DNA of 64,000 nucleotides from JBGUVL01 sp964370395 (GCA_964370395.1 CAYJIZ010000010.1:22976-86975); one strand, 5' to 3'; shown: positions 8,234 through 18,407, counted from the first letter of the stretch. A program made the numbers and translations. Notes: generated by a model from the sequence alone, not told the origin.

Positions 8234-8647
8234 ATGAAATTCTTACCAGGTTTTAGCTTATTGGATAATGCGTTTGATAACTTCCTTGATGAGCCATACG
8301 CACTTCGCAAACAGACGTTTATGAAAACAGACATCTGTGAAAAAGATGGAAAGTATGTATTGGATATGGAACTTCCAGGTTATCAAAAGGATAATATTAC
8401 CCTTTCTTTAAAAAATGGTTATTTGCTAGTGAATGCAAGTACAAGCAACAACAAAGAAGAAAAAGACGACAAAGGGAATGTGATTCGAAAAGAGCGATTT
8501 AGTGGAAGTTGTTCCAGAAGCTTTTATGTAGGAAAACAAGTAAAAGAAGAAGATATCCAAGCGAAGTTCGACAATGGTGAATTGCATATTGAAGTGGCGC
8601 ATAAGGAAGAAAAAGAATTAGAAGTAAAACAAATTGAAGTCCAATAA
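8234..8647 (+). CDS. Small heat shock protein, Hsp20/alpha-crystallin family
   Basis: 137-residue ATP-independent holdase chaperone. The alpha-crystallin domain runs from about residue 34 (TDICEKDGKYVLDMELPGYQ) to about 128, with the conserved RKERFSGSCSRSFYVG strand and a DNGELHIEV motif; the usual A-x-x-x-n-G-v-L motif is represented by AKFDNGELHIEVAHK. The start is fixed by AAGAGGCG upstream. It is a single-gene unit with a strong promoter and its own terminator. Confidence 0.93.
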   Translation: MKFLPGFSLLDNAFDNFLDEPYALRKQTFMKTDICEKDGKYVLDMELPGYQKDNITLSLKNGYLLVNASTSNNKEEKDDKGNVIRKERFSGSCSRSFYVGKQVKEEDIQAKFDNGELHIEVAHKEEKELEVKQIEVQ

Positions 8648-8648
8648 G

Positions 8649-8675
8649 AAAAGGAGCCAATAAGCGGCTCCTTTT
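8649..8675. terminator. Bidirectional terminator between hsp20 and the ABC permease
   Basis: 10-bp stem AAAAGGAGCC/GGCTCCTTTT with a 7-nt loop; serves hsp20 and the convergent permease gene. Confidence 0.85.
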
Positions 8676-8678
8676 GTA

Positions 8679-11600
8679 TTATTCGATTGATTTTAATGAT
8701 TCTACCATTGGAATCTTTTTCAGTTTATTGTACATAACCAAATTAACAAAAATAGAGAATACAATGGTAATAAAGAAAGAAACGATGAACGACATTGGTT
8801 CAATGTTACGTCCAAACATAACGGTATCCATCTCTGCGATATCCATAATCATGGAATGCAAGAAGATTCCTAATAGTAAACCACAAAGCGATCCAATAAT
8901 CGTTAATAAGATATTTTCTTTGTATACATAGGAACTGACTTCCTTATCATAGAAACCGAGTACTTTAATCGTTGCGATTTCTCGCATACGCTCAGAGATG
9001 TTTACGGTAGTTAAGTTGTATAACACAACGAAGGCAAGCAAACCAGCTGAGATAATTAATACGATGACTACGGTAATCAGTGAGGAAATAGTCTTTTCAA
9101 AGTTATCGGCTAAACCACTAAAGAAAGTAATTGAGCTAATGTGTTCTTGTTTCATGTATTTGGTACCAAAGACACCTTCCGCTTTTAACGAATCATCTTT
9201 TAAAGCCGCAACAATACCTGTTGTCTTGGCATTTTCATGATACATTTCTTTGTAGTATTTTGGTGTCATGTAGATGTTATGTCCGACATAGTTTTCCACA
9301 ATACCATTAATTTTAAGTTTGCGTACTTTTCCTTTTCCATTATCGATAGAAATATAATCGCCTGTAGAAACGTTTTTTGTTTTTGCTAACTTTTCACTAA
9401 CGAGAACACCATCGTCGTTGAGTGGTAATGTACTGCCATCTTGGCGATGTTTTAATGTAAAGAAGGAACGGGTTTCTTTGTTGTCTTTTACGATGTACAA
9501 GTCAACGTTTTTGTCCTCACCATTTTCTTTATAAAATCCATAGTAAAGTGAAAGTCCCATTGCATCCTTCACGTTTTTATCGCTGTCTAATTGTTCGACA
9601 AGCGCTTCGCTTTGGCGAGTAGTCGTATCGTTTTTCAGTGTGATCGACAAATCATAGTGGTAGATTTGGTTGAATTGCTTGTCGACAATTTGTGCGATGG
9701 AATCACGGATTCCAAAACCAGAAACAATCAAAGCAGTACAACCGCTAATACCGATAATAGTCATAAAGAAACGTTTCTTATAACGGAAAATGTTACGTGC
9801 TGTTACTTTTTGTGTAAACGACAAGTGTTTCCATAAGAATGTAACACGTTCTAATAAAATCGTTTTCCCATTCTTTGGTGCTTTTGGTCGCATTAGTAAA
9901 GAAGGTGTTTCGCTTAACTCCTTATAGCAAGCCAATAGGGTAGCCAACACAGTCGTACAGGATGCCAATGCAATCGCAATAAAGGCTAAATCAGGTTGCC
10001 ACAATAATGAAATGGACTCTGGCAATGTGTACATAATGTTCCATGCATTATAAATGACCATTGGGAATACACTCATTCCAACAATTGCTCCAAAGATACC
10101 ACCAAAGACACTTGCTGCTGCAGCATAGGTGATGAACTTCATCGCAATATTGATTTTCGCATACCCAAGAGCTTTTAAAGTTCCAATTTGTTGGCGTTGC
10201 TCATCAACCATACGAGTCATTGATGTCAAGCAGACAAGTGCTGCTACTAAGAAAAAGAAAACAGGGAATACGGTTGCAATCGCACCCATACGATCTGCAG
10301 CATTACCATAATCGACATAGGAGTAATGCGAGTTGCGATCAAGTACATACCACTTTGGTTTTTTGATCGCATCTACTTCTGCTTGGGCATCCTCAATTTT
10401 TAATTTCGCATCGTCTAGTTTTTCTTGTCCATCTTGTTGCTTGTTGGCTAATTCTACTTTGGCATTCGCCAACTGGCTTTTGCCACTTTCGATTGTTTGT
10501 TTCGCTTGGTCCAATTCCCCTTGTTTTTGTGCTAGCAAAACTGGCGTTGAAGACAAAGTAGATTGAATGGTTGTTAGGTTTGTTTTAATTTCCACTTCTG
10601 CTGCTTTTAACTGTGCCAATTGCGCTTGTAGTGCAGCGACTTGTTCGCTCGGTAAGAGTGGATTTTTTAATGCTTCATTACAAGTTGTAATGCCTTGTAG
10701 TACTTCTTGTTGCTTTGCTTGTAACATTTGTTGGTTGGCAAGCAAGCCATCTTTTTGACTTTCAAACAACGCTTTTTGTTGGTTTAACTGTGCTTGCCCA
10801 TCTTGCCATGTGAGTAAGCCATTTTCCAACTCTTTTTCTTTGTCTGCTATGGTTGCTTGTGCTTTGCTTATTTCCAAATCAAAGGTTTGTTTGTTTTCTT
10901 CATACAAGGCACGATTTTTATCAATCTCTTTGTTCGCATCGGCTTTGATTTGTGCCAAACGCACTTGTGCTTGTGTTTTTGCTAATGTTTCTAAGCGCTT
11001 GGTTACGTTATCCACAACGTCGAAGTATTCGTCTTCGTACGAGTTATAGCCTTTGGCATCTTGAACAGTGATGTAAGCTTCGCTATAGTAATCAGAAATA
11101 AAGTTTTTGTCTGCGATTACCATATATGTATTAATGACTCCACTACCAATGGCAGAACTGCCTTTTTCATGTGATAAATAATAGGGAGAATTAATGTATC
11201 CGACAACGCGGAATGTATGATTTTTTAAAGAATCTTCAATCGGCGTAGCATCTCCGCTTGTTAACGTGATCGTATCGCCAATTTCAATTCCGGAAGCGAT
11301 GATTTTATCGTACTCCACAACACACTCGTCTTCTTTGGTAGGCATACGCCCTTTCAACAAACGTGGTTGGTTTAAAAAGTCTTTGTCCTCTTTGCCTGCG
11401 GAAAGTGGCATCGACATCACTTTGACTACTTTTTGTGTCGCATCAATGGTAAGCAAAGCATCCATCGAATGCGAAGCATACACGCCTTCGACCCCTTTGA
11501 CTTCACGTATCGCACTTATGTCCTCTTTTGTTAATCCAAGCGATGACATGATTTTAATGTCCATTAAATTTTGCTTGTCGAAATAGGTGTCAGCGCTATA

Positions 11601-11738
11601 CTTCATCGTTGGTGCACTTGCTTTTACACCCGCAAAAAAGGCAACACCAATTGCGACAATTAGAAATATGGAGAAAAAGCGACCGAGTGATTTTCGTATC
11701 TCAACCGCAATGTCCTTCCATAATGATTTGTATTTCAT
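8679..11738 (-). CDS. FtsX-like ABC transporter permease with a large coiled-coil extracytoplasmic region
   Basis: 1019 residues. An N-terminal membrane helix (ISIFLIVAIGVAFFAGVKAS region) is followed by a MacB-type periplasmic-core-like segment and a long Gln/Ala/Lys-rich coiled coil (about residues 260-460). Two FtsX domains follow, near 480-620 (TRMVDEQRQQIGTLKALGY) and 880-1010 (ISERMREIATIKVLGFYDKEV), with about eight hydrophobic helices in all. The fusion of two FtsX domains around a coiled-coil domain is typical of Firmicutes permeases paired with a MacB/LolD-type ATPase. Substrate unknown; a role in lipid, peptide or drug export or in cell-envelope signalling is possible. The ATPase gene lies 2 bp upstream. 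Confidence 0.85.
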   Translation of the reverse strand: MKYKSLWKDIAVEIRKSLGRFFSIFLIVAIGVAFFAGVKASAPTMKYSADTYFDKQNLMDIKIMSSLGLTKEDISAIREVKGVEGVYASHSMDALLTIDATQKVVKVMSMPLSAGKEDKDFLNQPRLLKGRMPTKEDECVVEYDKIIASGIEIGDTITLTSGDATPIEDSLKNHTFRVVGYINSPYYLSHEKGSSAIGSGVINTYMVIADKNFISDYYSEAYITVQDAKGYNSYEDEYFDVVDNVTKRLETLAKTQAQVRLAQIKADANKEIDKNRALYEENKQTFDLEISKAQATIADKEKELENGLLTWQDGQAQLNQQKALFESQKDGLLANQQMLQAKQQEVLQGITTCNEALKNPLLPSEQVAALQAQLAQLKAAEVEIKTNLTTIQSTLSSTPVLLAQKQGELDQAKQTIESGKSQLANAKVELANKQQDGQEKLDDAKLKIEDAQAEVDAIKKPKWYVLDRNSHYSYVDYGNAADRMGAIATVFPVFFFLVAALVCLTSMTRMVDEQRQQIGTLKALGYAKINIAMKFITYAAAASVFGGIFGAIVGMSVFPMVIYNAWNIMYTLPESISLLWQPDLAFIAIALASCTTVLATLLACYKELSETPSLLMRPKAPKNGKTILLERVTFLWKHLSFTQKVTARNIFRYKKRFFMTIIGISGCTALIVSGFGIRDSIAQIVDKQFNQIYHYDLSITLKNDTTTRQSEALVEQLDSDKNVKDAMGLSLYYGFYKENGEDKNVDLYIVKDNKETRSFFTLKHRQDGSTLPLNDDGVLVSEKLAKTKNVSTGDYISIDNGKGKVRKLKINGIVENYVGHNIYMTPKYYKEMYHENAKTTGIVAALKDDSLKAEGVFGTKYMKQEHISSITFFSGLADNFEKTISSLITVVIVLIISAGLLAFVVLYNLTTVNISERMREIATIKVLGFYDKEVSSYVYKENILLTIIGSLCGLLLGIFLHSMIMDIAEMDTVMFGRNIEPMSFIVSFFITIVFSIFVNLVMYNKLKKIPMVESLKSIE

Positions 11739-11740
11739 GA

Positions 11741-12445
11741 TTAGTATTCAATCCTTTCAATCGGGATTGGCATTTTATTAATGTGGACACTATCGATTCT
11801 TCCATTTTTCACTTTGATTACTTTGTCACCCATCGCCGTTAAGGCTAAGTTATGGGTAATGACAATAACAGTTACGTTTTGTTGCTTACACGTATCATGC
11901 AATAGCTTTAATACTTGTTTACCAGTTTGGTAGTCCAAAGCACCCGTAGGTTCATCACATAGTAATAACTTCGGGTTTTTCGCTAACGCTCTAGCGATCG
12001 CAACACGCTGTTGTTCTCCTCCAGATAATTGTGCTGGAAAATTAGAACGACGATCTTGCAAACCAACAGATGCAATCGTTTCGTCCACATTTAATGGATT
12101 CTTACAAATTTGCGTTGCTAGTTCCACGTTTTCACGCACGTTTAAATTTTGAACTAAATTATAAAATTGAAAGACAAATCCGATATCATAACGGCGATAG
12201 GTTGTCAGTTCTTTGGCGCTGTATTTTGTGATCTCATTTTCATCTACATAAATTTCACCGCTCGTAGCACTATCCATACCACCTAAAATATTTAAAATCG
12301 TACTCTTACCAGCCCCACTTGCACCAGCAATTACGACAAATTCACCTCTGTTAATTTGAAAATCAACACCATCAAGTGCAGGAATTTCAACTTCACCCAT
12401 TTTATATATTTTTTTCACATTCTTAAATTCGATAAAAGCACTCAT
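11741..12445 (-). CDS. ABC transporter ATP-binding protein (MacB/LolD type)
   Basis: 234 residues from the ATG at 12445, preceded by GGAGG at seven bases; a further ATG at 12460 overlaps that site. Walker A GASGAGKS (41-48), Q-loop FVFQFYNL, signature LSGGEQQR and Walker B LLLCDEPTG are intact. This subfamily energises FtsX-type permeases. The stop is 2 bp before the permease start, so the two form an operon. Confidence 0.93.
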   Translation of the reverse strand: MSAFIEFKNVKKIYKMGEVEIPALDGVDFQINRGEFVVIAGASGAGKSTILNILGGMDSATSGEIYVDENEITKYSAKELTTYRRYDIGFVFQFYNLVQNLNVRENVELATQICKNPLNVDETIASVGLQDRRSNFPAQLSGGEQQRVAIARALAKNPKLLLCDEPTGALDYQTGKQVLKLLHDTCKQQNVTVIVITHNLALTAMGDKVIKVKNGRIDSVHINKMPIPIERIEY

Positions 12446-12602
12446 AAGGCAAACCTCCATGTATCTCTATTATACTCGAAAATAAGGGGATGTGAGCAAA
12501 GAAATCGAAAGTTAATGAGTGTTTCAGTGGTAAAGAATGGAAAAAAAGCTTTTAATAATAATAGAGACGGTTATAATTAAATTACAGCAGGAAGTGAAAA
12601 AT

Positions 12603-14243
12603 ATGGAATGTAAAATAGTAGAGAGAGATGAAGCAATCGATATTCAACAATTTATGCAAGATGTGACAATTGATTTGTTGGAGTGTAAAGTGATGCTTAA
12701 TTCGATTGAAATCACATTTGTAAGCAAAGGCTTGGCAAAAAGTTTAAGTGACGATATCGAAGAATACGAAAAAATCATCATGAGTAAAATCGATGAAGTT
12801 TTCACAAAAGAAGAAAGAATCACGCTATTACAAAATCACCAGGATGTGATTGACCGCTATTTGGTTGTGGAAAAAGAGTTGGATGACCTAACTTGTTTGC
12901 ACATGCATATGCATCGGGTTGAAACACATGCTAATTATTTGATTTATCGTGGTTCATTAGAAGACGCAAGTGATTATCGCAATTTCTTTGCGAATTTTGT
13001 GCGTACTGCAGGCAGTGAAATGTTTGAGTACATACCAGATAAAGATCGCATTGTCTTTTTTGATGAAATTCGTAATATATCTAGAGTATTCGGTTATAAG
13101 AATAAGATTGATAAAGTGACAACGACCTTTTTAAAAAAGGGGTTTGTGCATGAAGATAGCAAAGATGAATTTCTTCATTTCTTCCAACAATTAAGAGATG
13201 GATGTGAAAACTTACGTTATGATATTCATCTTGTTAGTAAACAAGGAATGGACCTTTGGGTAGAAATGCGTGCGGGAGCTTTGAAAAATCACCATAACGA
13301 TGCAGTTGCGGTGTATGGTAGTGTAAAAGACATCAACCATCAAAAGAAACAAGAAACACAGACAACCCAAATTTCACGTTTTATTTTGAGTATGGAAGAG
13401 TTGGCTAATTTCTCTTGGTCGATTAACCTAACAAAAGATGAAATTATTACTTCGTTGAAACCATCGATTCACAGTGGTGATTGCTATAGCGAAATACTAT
13501 TAGAATCGATTCGACACTGCATTGATGAACAATGCCAAAAACCATTAGCTAAGTTTTTGGATCGCGATAAAATAATGAATGACTTTTATGAGAATCACAT
13601 TAGTTCTAACTCTTATGATTATCGTCACTTTTTAAGTGATGGGCAATCACTGTGGTCAAAGTTTGTATATTATCTTGTCGAAGAGGAAGAAAGCAAAGAT
13701 TTGATATTGAATTTGTATACGATGGATATCAATGAAGATAAGTTACGTGAGTTACGCCAATTGCGTATTTCACAAATTGATTCCCTAACAGGTTTAAGTA
13801 ATAAAAGTGTTGCGAAAGAATTAGTAAACAAAACGATTGTGAAAGAAAACATACAAAATCGCGGTGGTGCGATGATGTTGTTTGACATTGATCATTTTAG
13901 AGAGCTAAATGAAGTATTTGGAGTTAGCTTTGGAGACCAAGTACTAGCAAAATTAGCCAAACGATTCATCTCGTTATTTCGAGAAAACGATGTTGTCTGT
14001 CGTATCGATGGCGATATGTTTATGGTTGTTTGTGCGAATATGAATAAGCAGAGCGTATTGAACAAAGCGGATGAAATATGTCGTTTATTAAGTAAAGAAT
14101 ACAAAAAAGACGATACGAAAATCGCCTTTACACTAACAAGTGGAGTCGCTTTAATCCCAGAAGATGGAGTGGACTTTGAGACCTTGTTTGAAAATGCAGA
14201 CCTTGCCTTACATGAAGCAAAAATGAAAAAGAAAGAAATTTAG
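12603..14243 (+). CDS. PAS-like sensor protein with a degenerate GGDEF domain
   Basis: 546 residues from the ATG at 12603 (AGGAAG upstream; the longer frame from 12537 has no ribosome binding site). A long N-terminal sensory part contains a PAS/PAC-like region ending DLWVEMRAGALKNHHN and YGSVKDINHQ. A GGDEF-family domain occupies the last about 165 residues, beginning DSLTGLSNKSVAKEL with FDIDHFRELNEVFG. The signature loop reads CRIDGDMFMVV, so GGDEF is replaced by DGDMF: the first Gly and the catalytic Glu are lost. Cyclase activity is therefore doubtful, and a c-di-GMP or protein-binding role is more likely. Its 3' end overlaps that of rpoN. Confidence 0.8.
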   Translation: MECKIVERDEAIDIQQFMQDVTIDLLECKVMLNSIEITFVSKGLAKSLSDDIEEYEKIIMSKIDEVFTKEERITLLQNHQDVIDRYLVVEKELDDLTCLHMHMHRVETHANYLIYRGSLEDASDYRNFFANFVRTAGSEMFEYIPDKDRIVFFDEIRNISRVFGYKNKIDKVTTTFLKKGFVHEDSKDEFLHFFQQLRDGCENLRYDIHLVSKQGMDLWVEMRAGALKNHHNDAVAVYGSVKDINHQKKQETQTTQISRFILSMEELANFSWSINLTKDEIITSLKPSIHSGDCYSEILLESIRHCIDEQCQKPLAKFLDRDKIMNDFYENHISSNSYDYRHFLSDGQSLWSKFVYYLVEEEESKDLILNLYTMDINEDKLRELRQLRISQIDSLTGLSNKSVAKELVNKTIVKENIQNRGGAMMLFDIDHFRELNEVFGVSFGDQVLAKLAKRFISLFRENDVVCRIDGDMFMVVCANMNKQSVLNKADEICRLLSKEYKKDDTKIAFTLTSGVALIPEDGVDFETLFENADLALHEAKMKKKEI

Positions 14244-14257
14244 GTTTCTTTCTTTCT
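14226..14257. terminator. Bidirectional terminator between the GGDEF gene and rpoN
   Basis: GAAAGAAA/TTTCTTTC stem (14231-14238, 14245-14252) flanked by A and T tracts; it overlaps both convergent stop codons. Confidence 0.65.
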
Positions 14258-15463
14258 TTTACGTTGTTTTGAATTGGCGATAAGCAATTGCTCGCGATAC
14301 TTGGCAACTGCTCTTCGGGATACGTACAAGTCCAAGGTAGCAAGTTGCTCCACGATTTCTTGGTCGCTTAATGGCGTACTCTTGTCTTCTTTGTGAATGA
14401 CTTGTAGCATCGCTTTTTTTATCGCATCTTTGCTGCTGCCTTCTTTTGTCGCAGAAACAAAAAGTGCTTTTACTGGATAAATTTCATTATTAAACAAATA
14501 GTATTTATTCGATAAGGTACGAGATACTGTCGATTCATGAAACGAGGTTGTTTGTGCGATATCACTTAACGTACATGGTTGTAACTCATCATTGAATAAA
14601 AAATAATTTTTTTGGATATGAAGAAGGGCATCTGCCATCATCAATAACGTTTTATTTCGTTTATTTAAACTATCTACAAAATAATACGCTTCACTAAAAT
14701 ACGCTTTTAATGTGGGACTGATTTGTTTGTGTTTTAATTCATCATCAATATGTATGTGCCCTATTTGCGCTAATTCAATTTGAAGCTGGCCATCAACAAT
14801 CGTAATTTCAAAATCAGGCAAAATAAACTTCTCTTTTTTTGAAGTGTAATTACGACAAGGAAACGGGTCGCATTGTTGGATGTCATGTATGCATTCCTTG
14901 ACTTCTTCAAGTGATAAATGCAGTGCTTCTTGAATGCTTTGGTAATCTTGTTTAATCAGTTGCTGTTGGTAATCTTCCCAAATTGTCTGGGCATCGTATA
15001 AGTATTGTTCCTTTAACTGAATACGAATGCTATCAATGCTATTTTGTGCACAAACACCACTTGGTTCAAAGGTTTGTAGCACGTGTAACGTTTCCACAAA
15101 TGCTTTCTTGCTCGTTTTCAACAATTGACAATAGGTAGAACTATCATAAGACAAAAACCCATTGTCATCGAGTGACTCAATAATAAAATTTGCGATGGTT
15201 TCATCATACTTTTTCTTTGTTGTATGCAACTGCAAATACAGTTCTTCTTGTAGTGAGACATGTGTGCTTATGGCTTCGTTTAAATATTGGTGCATATCCA
15301 CACTAGGTGTGTATTCTAAAATAGGATTACTAGCGACAATCTCTTGAATGCTACTTAAAAGATCACTTTGGCTCATTTTTAGCACCTCGAGTGATTGTTT
15401 CATTGAAAGGGATAGTTGCAATGTTTGATTTAATTTTTGTGTCACCTTTAATGTTTGCTTCAT
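14240..15463 (-). CDS. rpoN: RNA polymerase sigma-54 factor (RpoN)
   Basis: 407 residues. The N-terminal activator-interacting region is Gln/Leu/Ser rich (KLNQTLQLSLSMKQSLEVLK), followed by the core-binding domain, a helix-turn-helix (LSDIAQTTSFHESTVSRTLS) and the C-terminal RpoN box (VSRRAVAKYREQL), which reads the -24 GG element. The length is somewhat short but within the Firmicutes range. Sigma-54 needs an AAA+ activator; one is encoded divergently 108 bp away, and a -24/-12 promoter lies just past it at 18366-18380. This locus therefore carries sigma factor, activator and target together. Confidence 0.95.
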   Translation of the reverse strand: MKQTLKVTQKLNQTLQLSLSMKQSLEVLKMSQSDLLSSIQEIVASNPILEYTPSVDMHQYLNEAISTHVSLQEELYLQLHTTKKKYDETIANFIIESLDDNGFLSYDSSTYCQLLKTSKKAFVETLHVLQTFEPSGVCAQNSIDSIRIQLKEQYLYDAQTIWEDYQQQLIKQDYQSIQEALHLSLEEVKECIHDIQQCDPFPCRNYTSKKEKFILPDFEITIVDGQLQIELAQIGHIHIDDELKHKQISPTLKAYFSEAYYFVDSLNKRNKTLLMMADALLHIQKNYFLFNDELQPCTLSDIAQTTSFHESTVSRTLSNKYYLFNNEIYPVKALFVSATKEGSSKDAIKKAMLQVIHKEDKSTPLSDQEIVEQLATLDLYVSRRAVAKYREQLLIANSKQRKRKKET

Positions 15464-15522
15464 AATTACCTCACAACTGTATTATAGCAAGTTTTGTGCC
15501 ATAGAAATTCATTTTTTGTCTC

Positions 15523-15551
15523 TTGACTTTAAATGGTAGAAACTCTACTAT
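15523..15551 (+). promoter_or_regulatory. Sigma-A promoter of the LevR-type activator
   Basis: TTGACT - 17 bp - TACTAT, ending 20 bp before the start codon. Confidence 0.65.
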
Positions 15552-15571
15552 GATAACTGTGAGGGAATCCT

Positions 15572-18283
15572 ATGCATAAGACGATTGAAGAGTTAATAAA
15601 ACAACAGACGCTTGCCAAAGCGTACCAACATAATAATGCGAAAACAATTAGCGAAAAGGTGCAGATTAGCCGCAATGAAGTAGCGAGTATTTTAAATGCG
15701 CTTCATCACCAAAATAAGCTGATTAAAATTGAAAGCAAACCGATTGTTTTCTTAAGCAAAGAAGTGATGGAGTCCTACGTGCAACATGAATTGTTGCTTA
15801 CGTATGCTAGCATCGATGCTATTTTTGAAAAAGAAGAAGTCAAAGGGTTTAAGCAACTGGTGGGGTATGATGGAAGCTTACAACAACTAGTAAAGCAGTG
15901 TAAAGCAACGATTGCTTATCCACCGAATGGCTTACCGATGATGTTATATGGGCCAACGGGTACAGGAAAAAGCCATATTGCGAAAGTGACGTACGAGTAT
16001 GCGAAAAACAAAGGGTTGTTGCAACCAGAAGGTAAATTCATTGCGCTAAACTGTAGTGAGTATGCCAATAATCCAGAGTTGTTAACCGCAAACCTATTCG
16101 GTCATGTGAAAGGTGCTTTTACAGGAGCTGACAAAGATCATCCTGGATTAATCGCATTGGCGGATGGTGGTGTATTGTTTCTTGATGAAGTACATAACTT
16201 AAAGGCAGAATGCCAAGAAAAACTATTTCAATTTATGGACCAAGCGATTTACCATCGTGTAGGGGATAATGAGAAATGGTACGAATCAAATGTAAGATTG
16301 ATTTTTGCGACAACAGAAAATCCAGAAGAAGTCTTATTGAAAACATTACAGAGAAGAATAGTTATGACTATTCATGTTCCTTCGTTAAATGAGCGTGGAA
16401 TGCAAGAGCGAATGCAATTGTTGTATACGATGTTTAAAGAAGAAGAAAAGAAGTTAAAAAAGAAGATAAAATTAAGTGTAAAAGTATACAACATTTTATT
16501 GTCACATGACTTTGTTGGTAATATTGGTGGTTTGAAAAGTTGTGTACAATCGTGTTGTGTCAATTCTTTGTTTAATGTGAATGACAAAGAAGAGATGGAA
16601 ATTCACTTAGAAAGTTTACCAAAACAATTGTTGCATGATTACGCAAGTAAGACACAAGCGTATGTGAGTCAACATGAATACATTGAAGTAGAAGAACTAA
16701 AAGGATTTATCAACAAAGAAAAAGATATCATTCGCTTGAATGAAGCATTGCTGAATCACTACATCGCCTATACGCAAGATGAGATGAACCAAACAACTTG
16801 TTTCAACGAAAACAAACAAGCCGTACGACAATACTTTGATGATATGTTGTTTAAGAAACAAGATAGTTCAGAAATTGATTTGTACCAAAATGGGGTATCG
16901 CACATTTTTGATTTAATGGCAAATCGCTATGGTTTAAAAATAGCAAATAATGATTTGCTGGCGATTAGCCACTACTTAAATAACTATCATAAGGATTACT
17001 ACAGTTTTACCAATTGGAGTAATCAAAACATGGAGCACTGTATTGCTTTTGAAGCTTTTATGAAAAATGAATTCTACCATGAATTTATGATAACGAGTGA
17101 AATCATCAAATACTTAGAATCGTATTTGGATATGCGTATGAGTCCAATGGTGACGATTACATTGTTGATTTTAATGACTAGCCTTGCGAAACAAAATCAA
17201 CATCGAAAGAAATTAGGTGTGATTTTAGCACATGGTTTCTCAACGGCAAGCAGTATTGCGGATGCCACTAATAAATTTTTAAATGCCTATGTCTTCGATG
17301 CGATCGATATGCCTTTAAATGTCGATACCAATACGATTGTACAAAAGTTAAATGCGTACTTAAGTCGGGTTGGTAAATTTGATGAATTGTTATTGCTTGT
17401 CGACATGGGAAGCTTAGAAGAAATATACAAAGGGTTGGATGTGAAGAATGCCAATATTGGTATCATCAACAACATTAGTACCAAAGCTGCTTTGGAAATT
17501 GGAAATGGCATTGTGCAAGATAGAGCCATGGAAGAAATCTTCAAAGATGTCATTAAGTATACGAATACGACATATCACATCGAGAAAAATAGACAAAAGG
17601 AAGAAATTATCTTATGTTCTTGTGCGAGTGGAATGGGAACCGCAGAAAAGTTACGTGTTATCATTCAAGATTCGCTTCCGATGAATAGTGCAATTGCGGT
17701 GAAAACATACAACTACAATGAATTGATGGAAAAAGGAACAAACGATGCGTTCTTTGATGACTATCATGTATTATGTGTGATTGGAACCCTGAATCCAAAT
17801 ATCAAAGAATTGAACTTTATTCCGATTGAGGATTTGATTATTAACGATTGTTTGGATGAGTTAGACCAATACTTGCATACTACCTTAAATGAGGAACAAC
17901 TATTGTATTTCAAAAAGAATATATTGCGTAATTTCTCATTGTCGAATATTATGAATAACTTAACGATATTAAATCCGAATAAATTGTTGCAACATGTTGC
18001 CGATGCGATTGATCGTTTGCAACAAGCACTAGATATCGCATTTACAAACAATACTTGTTTTGGCTTGTATGTGCACATAAGTTGTATGATTGAGCGATTG
18101 GTTATGCAAAAGGAAATTGATGTGTACAGTGATATGGAAACATTCAAAGTGGAGAATGCAAGATTTATTACGTTAATGAAACAAACGTTTTGTGATGTAG
18201 AACAGTTTTATGGAGTCGAAATTCCGATTGCGGAAATTGGCTACATTTATGATTATGTTAAAAATGATCCTAGATTTCAATAA
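15572..18283 (+). CDS. LevR/GfrR-type sigma-54 activator with PTS regulatory domains
   Basis: 903 residues. Domain order: N-terminal helix-turn-helix (about 20-50); AAA+ domain with Walker A GPTGTGKS (127-134), the sigma-54 contact loop GAFTGA (181-186) and Walker B VLFLDE (201-206); PRD1 (about 430-520); a mannose-type IIA domain (GVILAHGFSTASSIA, phosphorylatable His); a IIB-like domain (ILCSCASGMGTAEKL, about 670-690); and a C-terminal PRD2 (GLYVHISCMIERL). This is the LevR/ManR/GfrR architecture: HPr and the cognate IIB phosphorylate its PRD and II domains to set activity according to sugar transport. It should activate the promoter at 18366-18380. Confidence 0.93.
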   Translation: MHKTIEELIKQQTLAKAYQHNNAKTISEKVQISRNEVASILNALHHQNKLIKIESKPIVFLSKEVMESYVQHELLLTYASIDAIFEKEEVKGFKQLVGYDGSLQQLVKQCKATIAYPPNGLPMMLYGPTGTGKSHIAKVTYEYAKNKGLLQPEGKFIALNCSEYANNPELLTANLFGHVKGAFTGADKDHPGLIALADGGVLFLDEVHNLKAECQEKLFQFMDQAIYHRVGDNEKWYESNVRLIFATTENPEEVLLKTLQRRIVMTIHVPSLNERGMQERMQLLYTMFKEEEKKLKKKIKLSVKVYNILLSHDFVGNIGGLKSCVQSCCVNSLFNVNDKEEMEIHLESLPKQLLHDYASKTQAYVSQHEYIEVEELKGFINKEKDIIRLNEALLNHYIAYTQDEMNQTTCFNENKQAVRQYFDDMLFKKQDSSEIDLYQNGVSHIFDLMANRYGLKIANNDLLAISHYLNNYHKDYYSFTNWSNQNMEHCIAFEAFMKNEFYHEFMITSEIIKYLESYLDMRMSPMVTITLLILMTSLAKQNQHRKKLGVILAHGFSTASSIADATNKFLNAYVFDAIDMPLNVDTNTIVQKLNAYLSRVGKFDELLLLVDMGSLEEIYKGLDVKNANIGIINNISTKAALEIGNGIVQDRAMEEIFKDVIKYTNTTYHIEKNRQKEEIILCSCASGMGTAEKLRVIIQDSLPMNSAIAVKTYNYNELMEKGTNDAFFDDYHVLCVIGTLNPNIKELNFIPIEDLIINDCLDELDQYLHTTLNEEQLLYFKKNILRNFSLSNIMNNLTILNPNKLLQHVADAIDRLQQALDIAFTNNTCFGLYVHISCMIERLVMQKEIDVYSDMETFKVENARFITLMKQTFCDVEQFYGVEIPIAEIGYIYDYVKNDPRFQ

Positions 18284-18308
18284 AAGTGTGCCGAGTGGCA
18301 CACTTTTT
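18282..18308 (+). terminator. Terminator after the activator gene
   Basis: AAAAGTGTGCC/GGCACACTTTTT hairpin with a GAGT loop, directly after the stop codon; it isolates the PTS operon from read-through. Confidence 0.85.
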
Positions 18309-18365
18309 GCTTGTATGGAAGTGAGCAAAGCTAAGCAAAAAAATAAAACGAGCAATTCGAGTGAA

Positions 18366-18380
18366 TGGCACGTAACTTGC
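18366..18380 (+). promoter_or_regulatory. Sigma-54 (-24/-12) promoter of the PTS operon
   Basis: TGGCACGTAACTTGC matches the TGGCAC-N5-TTGC consensus exactly, with the GG and GC pairs 10 nt apart. It lies 28 bp before the first PTS gene and just after the activator terminator. Two GAGCAA repeats in the 55 bp upstream could be part of an activator site, but this is a guess. Confidence 0.93.
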
Positions 18381-18407
18381 TTAGATAAAAGTGGAGGGAG
18401 TGGTAGA

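Noticed and set aside
18210..18407. N-terminal extension of the EIIA gene
   Set aside because: The extension runs through the activator's terminator and the sigma-54 promoter.
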